From contig WGNT01000042.1 of the NCBI GenBank assembly GCA_016124425.1, forward strand, positions 1 through 64,000: a stretch of DNA of 64,000 nucleotides, read 5' to 3'. Positions 59,206 to 64,000 of the stretch are shown one piece after another (position 1 is the first letter of the stretch; each line of letters starts with the position of its first letter). A model generated the notes under the pieces. That model was not told where the DNA came from. It saw nothing but the letters and a program-made list of their open reading frames with translations, and made no database searches. Both the position numbers and the translations under genes were made by a program. The stretch is from Cytophagales bacterium (GTDB lineage Bacteria > Bacteroidota > Bacteroidia > Cytophagales > Cyclobacteriaceae).

Positions 59206-60687
59206 TCAATAGGCTCTGGCAAACAGGACCCTTCCTTTAGATGGCCGGTTACTGAAAATACAGGTCCCCTCTTCCGGTTCCCTGTCCAAAGGAATACACC
59301 TTATGGTAGCCTTGGTCTTTTCCTTGATTCTCTCTTCTGTCTCCGGGGTTCCATCCCAGTGGGCTGCAACAAACCCGGCTTTTTTATCGAGTGTCTCCAC
59401 AAACTCCTCCCATGTATCGGCTGTTGTGGTCTTTTCATTGCGGAAAGCCAGCGCTTTGGCAAAGATATTTTCTTGAATTTCGTCCAAAAGTGCCGTAATG
59501 TGTGTGACAATATCCACCTCATTCAAATTGATCACTTCCTTTGTAAGCGTATCTCTTCTGGCGAGTTCGACAGAGTTATTTTGCAGGTCTCTAGGTCCGA
59601 TCGCAATTCGAAGGGGAACACCTTTAAGCTCATATTCCGCAAATTTCCATCCAGGCTTATAAGTATCTCTGTTATCAAATTTCACTGAAATATTCTTTTG
59701 CGACAACGCATCCTTAATCTCTTGAGCCTTAACTGAAATGGCTTCCAGCTCCTGTTCGCCCTTAAATATGGGTACGATTACAACCTGTATAGGAGCTAAT
59801 TTCGGCGGAAGCACTAAGCCATTATCATCGGAGTGAGCCATTATAAGGGCACCTACAAGACGTGTGCTTACACCCCACGATGTTCCCCAGACATACTCTA
59901 AGCCCCCGTCCCGAGTAGCAAATTTCACATCAAAGGCCTTTGCGAAGTTTTGACCCAGAAAATGTGATGTACCAGCCTGTAATGCCTTTCCATCCTGCAT
60001 CATGGCCTCTATGCAGTAGGTTTGCTCCGCCCCTGCAAATTTTTCGTTTTCTGACTTGACTCCTTTGATTACAGGTAACGCCATAAATTTTTCCGCAAAC
60101 TCAGCATAAACGTGCAACATGCGTACAGTTTCTTCCACCGCTTCCGCTTTGGTCTCATGCGCAGTATGACCTTCCTGCCAGAGGAATTCGGACGTTCTCA
60201 AAAACAGCCGGGTACGCATCTCCCAACGGACAACGTTCGCCCACTGATTCACTAGAAGCGGAAGATCCCTGTACGATTGTATCCAGTTTTTGTAGGTGCT
60301 CCAGATGACCGTCTCAGAGGTGGGGCGTACGATTAGTTCCTCTTCCAAGGCAGCGTCGGGGTCTACAACAACTCCTTTCCCACTCTCATCAGCCTTTAGG
60401 CGGTAATGTGTGACAACCGCGCACTCTTTTGCGAAACCGTCCACGTGACTGGCTTCTTTAGACAGAAACGATTTAGGGATGAAAAGCGGAAAATATGCAT
60501 TCGAATGCCCCGTATCTTTGAACATCTTATCCAGCTGTTGCTGCATTTTCTCCCAGATGGAAAACCCATAGGGTTTGATGACCATACACCCCCTGACGGC
60601 GGAATTTTCAGCAAGATCTGCGCGCTTCACTAACTCATTATACCAAAGTGAGTAATCTTCACTTCTTTTTGGTAATGCTTTGCTCAT
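59206..60687 (-). CDS. proS: Prolyl-tRNA synthetase
   Basis: [58 protein letters not shown]. Confidence 0.97.
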   Translation of the reverse strand: MSKALPKRSEDYSLWYNELVKRADLAENSAVRGCMVIKPYGFSIWEKMQQQLDKMFKDTGHSNAYFPLFIPKSFLSKEASHVDGFAKECAVVTHYRLKADESGKGVVVDPDAALEEELIVRPTSETVIWSTYKNWIQSYRDLPLLVNQWANVVRWEMRTRLFLRTSEFLWQEGHTAHETKAEAVEETVRMLHVYAEFAEKFMALPVIKGVKSENEKFAGAEQTYCIEAMMQDGKALQAGTSHFLGQNFAKAFDVKFATRDGGLEYVWGTSWGVSTRLVGALIMAHSDDNGLVLPPKLAPIQVVIVPIFKGEQELEAISVKAQEIKDALSQKNISVKFDNRDTYKPGWKFAEYELKGVPLRIAIGPRDLQNNSVELARRDTLTKEVINLNEVDIVTHITALLDEIQENIFAKALAFRNEKTTTADTWEEFVETLDKKAGFVAAHWDGTPETEERIKEKTKATIRCIPLDREPEEGTCIFSNRPSKGRVLFARAY

Positions 60688-60817
60688 TTTATTTTTGTTG
60701 TATTAAAAAACTTCTATATATTCGAAGCTAGAATGGGGGCAAATATAAATCAAAAAATGATAACCCTCCCAGATTACTTTCGTATATAGAGTTGAGCGTA
60801 TATAAATTAGTGTACTT

Positions 60818-62215
60818 ATGAGCAATTTAAATCCAATCCGATTTGTAGGCGGTTTAGTCCTACTAGGCTTAGCCTCCTGCAGCACAAGCCAACTTGCAAC
60901 GCAAGGTGAAAGTGACAATTTGTACTTCATGGCTTCTGATGCTCGAGTAGCTACTGAATTTGCTGTAAAAAACAATACACCCGAGAATTTCCGGGATATG
61001 GGCGACATACAGCCTCAATCTTTCGACACACAGAATTTCTCTAATAGAAATGTGAACCCCGAGTATATCGCCCGCTACCAGAGGCCTTCACAGCCTGTAG
61101 AGGAAGGGTCTGTATACTTTGACGATTCCGCAAATCAGTCCGAAACGAGACAGGGAAATGGTAACGTTGATGCCTACGACAACTTCAGAGGGAGCAATGG
61201 AAATGTAACAAACAATTTCTTCATGAACCCCATGATGGGTATGGGCTTTGGACCGATGATGGGCATGGGTTTTGGACCGACGTGGGGCATGGGTGGTTTC
61301 CCAATGATGGGTGGATTTTACGATCCTTTTTGGGGACCAGGTATGGGATTCTACGATCCATTCTGGGGACCTAGCTTTGGTATGATGGGCTTCAGACCCG
61401 GATTCAATGTTGGTTTAGGATTTGGATTTGGAAGTCCTTTCATGAGAACCCGTATTGGTTTCGGTAATCCATGGATGATGGGGGGCCTTGGCTTTTACGA
61501 TCCCTGGATGATGGGAGGTGGATTCTTCAGACCCGGCTTTTATAACCCAATCATTATCATGCCAGGAGGCGAGGGTGGTCGACAAATCGTAAGAAGTGCA
61601 AGGCCAACGTTAGGTTCGTCACTTGCATCCACTTCCCCACGAACACGCTCTGCCGCGACGCAGCCTACTTCTAGTAGATCAACAGCTAGACGAGAAGCTA
61701 TCGGAAGCAATCCAAATGGAAGACAGACAGGCACCGCTAGTTCAAGAAACAACTTCAGTAGGTCTCAAAATGATTATTATTCCAATCCAAGAGCCTCCGC
61801 TGCACCTGCCAGACGGAATATCAGTTCCCCAGCTACAAGCAGGCCAGGAAGCACTACAGGGACAAGAAGCAACTATGGAGCACCTTCCCGAGTAGGGTCA
61901 ACATCGCCAAGATCGGTTAGCTCTCCAACAATTAACGGCCGTTCCGTTAACACTGGAAATACGCGATCTGGCTATTCAACACCTAGTAGAAGTACATCTC
62001 CCTCTTATAATAGAGACACAAGATCTACCTCTCCGGCATACAACAATTCAAGAAGTTCATCACCAAGTTATAGCAGTCCGCGTTCAACGACGCCAAGTAG
62101 GAGTTCATATTCAGCTCCTTCACGGTCTTCCTCACCATCCTTTAGCGCTCCAAGCGGAGGCGGCTACAGAGGTGGGGGCGGCGGAAGCGTCAGCGGAGGA
62201 AGAAGAGGGAATTAA
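60818..62215 (+). CDS. Low-complexity lipoprotein (MG/FG-rich then S/R/T/P-rich)
   Basis: Lipobox GLASCSTS; MGMGFGPMMGMGFGPTWGMGG, two FYDPFWGP units; long C-terminal SPSYNRDTRSTSPAYNNSRSSSPSYSS tail. Confidence 0.8.
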   Translation: MSNLNPIRFVGGLVLLGLASCSTSQLATQGESDNLYFMASDARVATEFAVKNNTPENFRDMGDIQPQSFDTQNFSNRNVNPEYIARYQRPSQPVEEGSVYFDDSANQSETRQGNGNVDAYDNFRGSNGNVTNNFFMNPMMGMGFGPMMGMGFGPTWGMGGFPMMGGFYDPFWGPGMGFYDPFWGPSFGMMGFRPGFNVGLGFGFGSPFMRTRIGFGNPWMMGGLGFYDPWMMGGGFFRPGFYNPIIIMPGGEGGRQIVRSARPTLGSSLASTSPRTRSAATQPTSSRSTARREAIGSNPNGRQTGTASSRNNFSRSQNDYYSNPRASAAPARRNISSPATSRPGSTTGTRSNYGAPSRVGSTSPRSVSSPTINGRSVNTGNTRSGYSTPSRSTSPSYNRDTRSTSPAYNNSRSSSPSYSSPRSTTPSRSSYSAPSRSSSPSFSAPSGGGYRGGGGGSVSGGRRGN

Positions 62216-62231
62216 TTCCCTCTTTTTTTTT
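62204..62231 (+). terminator. Terminator overlapping the stop codon
   Basis: AGAGGGAATTAATTCCCTCT palindrome followed by T8; TAA lies within the hairpin. Confidence 0.85.
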
Positions 62232-62318
62232 CCCCTTTTTTAATAGATAATGTCTCTCAGTAGCTTTTAAGGCATAAATATTGCCATACCTTAGTATTAT
62301 CAAATCAAAACACACTTT

Positions 62319-63785
62319 ATGAAAGCACTTAAATCGATACTTCTTCTATTTGCTTTTTTATTGTTAAGCGTCACTTTAGTGGATGCGCAAAGTGGTTACG
62401 TTGAAGACGCACTCCGTTTCAGCATGTACCATCCTACCGGAACCGCTAGGATAACCGCATTGGGCGGTACACAACATTCGTTAGGAGGGGATATAAGTAA
62501 CATCCATGGAAATCCCGCAGGGCTAGGTTTTTTTCAGAAATCGGAATTTAACGTGACTGCGGGATATACCGACTGGAATGCCGAAAGTATCTTCCTCAAC
62601 CAAGGCAGCAATTACAACGCTACCAACTTCCACGTCCCCAACATTGGCGTGGTTATAAGTAGAGCCAAAGGACCGCTAGAAGTGGGTGACTGGCGAGGTG
62701 GTTCTTTTGGATTTAGCCTGAACAGATCGGCCAATTTTAGAACAAATTCTGGATATTCTTCCTCTCAACTGGATCAGGAATCCATTCTTGATTATTATGT
62801 CGATCTATACAATGAATCCGGAGTACCAGGAGGTCTTGATGGTCTGTTCTTTGATGCATATTTAATAAATCCCGTAGATAACGGATACGATTATTCCCCG
62901 AACGCTACGGATCAGCTGGAAAAATTTGAGCTTGTGGAAACGGAGGGGAATATGAATCAGATTTCCTTTTCCTATGGTGGCAATTACAAAAATAAACTTT
63001 TCCTAGGCGCCAATCTAGGTGTGGTAACGATGAATTACAGGCGTGTGCAATCCTACAGTGAAGAGTTTTTAAGCAATAATCAGACAAGTCTTTTCAGCTC
63101 GTTGGATCAGAATCTTTTGCTTGAAGGCTCAGGAGTGAACATCGGGGTGGGCGCTATCTACAAGCCTATAGACCAGTTAAACATCGGGGTAACCTTTCAC
63201 TCGCCTACCTGGAGCAGGATAAATGAGGAGTATCTTGCAGGTATTTATGCGGAGTTTTCACCTCCCTATCAAGATCCTGAATTCGGTTCTATTAGCGAGG
63301 AACAAGTGGATACCGATTTGTATGTCAGCAGCTTTAGCCTAAGGTCCCCTATGAGGCTTGGATCAGGATTAACGTACTTCTTTGGAAAAAATGGCTTTCT
63401 GTCAGCCGACGTGGATTACGTCGACTACAGCATGATAAATTTGAGGTCTAATGTGTTCAATACAGGTGCAGACAATCGTGAGATCAGGGCCTTGTATGGA
63501 CAAACGATAAATTATCGTGTCGGTGGAGAAGCGAGGATAGACGAATTGAGAATTAGAGCCGGTTATGCATACTTCGGTGATCCTTTTGTAAACGCAGGTG
63601 ATTTTGACAGAAGCATGACACAGCTATCAGGGGGTATTGGTGTAAAGTTGTCTACGTTTAGTGTAGATTTCTCGCTGATGAGCAATACGTTCAATTCTTA
63701 CTATACATCCTATCCCACCTCACCCATTGCGGTCACGGAAAATCAGCGTCTAAACGGAATGCTTTCATTTGGATTTGCCTTTTAA
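62319..63785 (+). CDS. OmpP1/FadL-like outer membrane transport protein
   Basis: Signal peptide; ALRFSMYHPTGTARITALGGTQHSLGGDISNIHGNPAGLGFFQKSEF. Confidence 0.88.
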   Translation: MKALKSILLLFAFLLLSVTLVDAQSGYVEDALRFSMYHPTGTARITALGGTQHSLGGDISNIHGNPAGLGFFQKSEFNVTAGYTDWNAESIFLNQGSNYNATNFHVPNIGVVISRAKGPLEVGDWRGGSFGFSLNRSANFRTNSGYSSSQLDQESILDYYVDLYNESGVPGGLDGLFFDAYLINPVDNGYDYSPNATDQLEKFELVETEGNMNQISFSYGGNYKNKLFLGANLGVVTMNYRRVQSYSEEFLSNNQTSLFSSLDQNLLLEGSGVNIGVGAIYKPIDQLNIGVTFHSPTWSRINEEYLAGIYAEFSPPYQDPEFGSISEEQVDTDLYVSSFSLRSPMRLGSGLTYFFGKNGFLSADVDYVDYSMINLRSNVFNTGADNREIRALYGQTINYRVGGEARIDELRIRAGYAYFGDPFVNAGDFDRSMTQLSGGIGVKLSTFSVDFSLMSNTFNSYYTSYPTSPIAVTENQRLNGMLSFGFAF

Positions 63786-64000
63786 TAGGCCCATCCACTC
63801 ACCTATTACTAGCTCAGCGGAGATGTCTTCTCCGCTGAGCTTTATTTTTGCCATTTCGTAATATGGATGTCTGAGTTCATACATGCTTTTTAGTTTCAAA
63901 GTAATTTCGCCTGTCTCAAGTCCGTAAAACAGTGGTCGCTTATTTACTTGACCTCGTGTCAGCCTTAGCAACAATTGTCCCAAGGGAACATCAAGGTAGA
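63765..64000 (-). CDS. aroK: Shikimate kinase, C-terminal part (gene continues past the window)
   Basis: In-frame reading YLDVPLGQLLLRLTRGQVNKRPLFYG...LKSMYELRHPYYEMAKIKL. Confidence 0.85.
   Translation of the reverse strand, partial: YLDVPLGQLLLRLTRGQVNKRPLFYGLETGEITLKLKSMYELRHPYYEMAKIKLSGEDISAELVIGEWMGLLKGKSK

Noticed and set aside
61230-61550. Short repeated DNA (CTACGATCC-TTTTGGGGACC; ATGGGC-TTTGGACCG) considered as a CRISPR-like or satellite array
   Set aside because: The repeats are in frame, irregularly spaced and encode MGMGFGP/FYDPFWGP protein repeats.
63765-63785. 21-bp overlap of convergent FadL-like and aroK genes as a regulatory device
   Set aside because: Short convergent overlaps are ordinary; no further signal is seen.

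Overview
The window is a chromosomal segment from a Bacteroidota bacterium, probably Cytophagales. I infer this from the SusC/SusD pair, the TAnnTTTG-type promoters, the DUF4290, DUF5686 and DUF3109 proteins, the fused CcoNO and the lack of Shine-Dalgarno signals. Most of it is housekeeping sequence: a tRNA/tuf cluster, pyrH-frr, nadD-gmk, an ECF sigma gene with a putative anti-sigma gene, a UvrD-type helicase, murA, rnpB, an NtrC-like regulator, a fused branched-chain 2-oxoacid dehydrogenase E1, ald, hemN, a complete cbb3 oxidase operon (ccoISNOQPGH), an Fnr-like regulator, hemA, floA/nfeD, proS, an OmpP1/FadL-like porin and a partial aroK. I see no CRISPR array, prophage or IS element. The most interesting signals are: (1) a SusC/SusD pair with no CAZyme, followed by a CRTAC1/VCBS protein and two tandem vanadium-haloperoxidase-like proteins, the second group having its own candidate promoter; (2) a coherent candidate FNR regulon, with TGAC-N4-RTCA palindromes upstream of hemN, the cbb3 operon, a putative stress-protein gene and the regulator itself; (3) an orphan terminator or attenuator between rnpB and the DUF3109 gene; (4) small palindromic CCTGCCT...AGGCAGG elements, one in frame inside a dehydrogenase gene; (5) a 39-aa lipoprotein gene absent from the ORF track; (6) an NtrC-like regulator with no DNA-binding domain; (7) a low-complexity FG/MG- and SR-rich lipoprotein. 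All calls come from reading the sequence. No searches were run.
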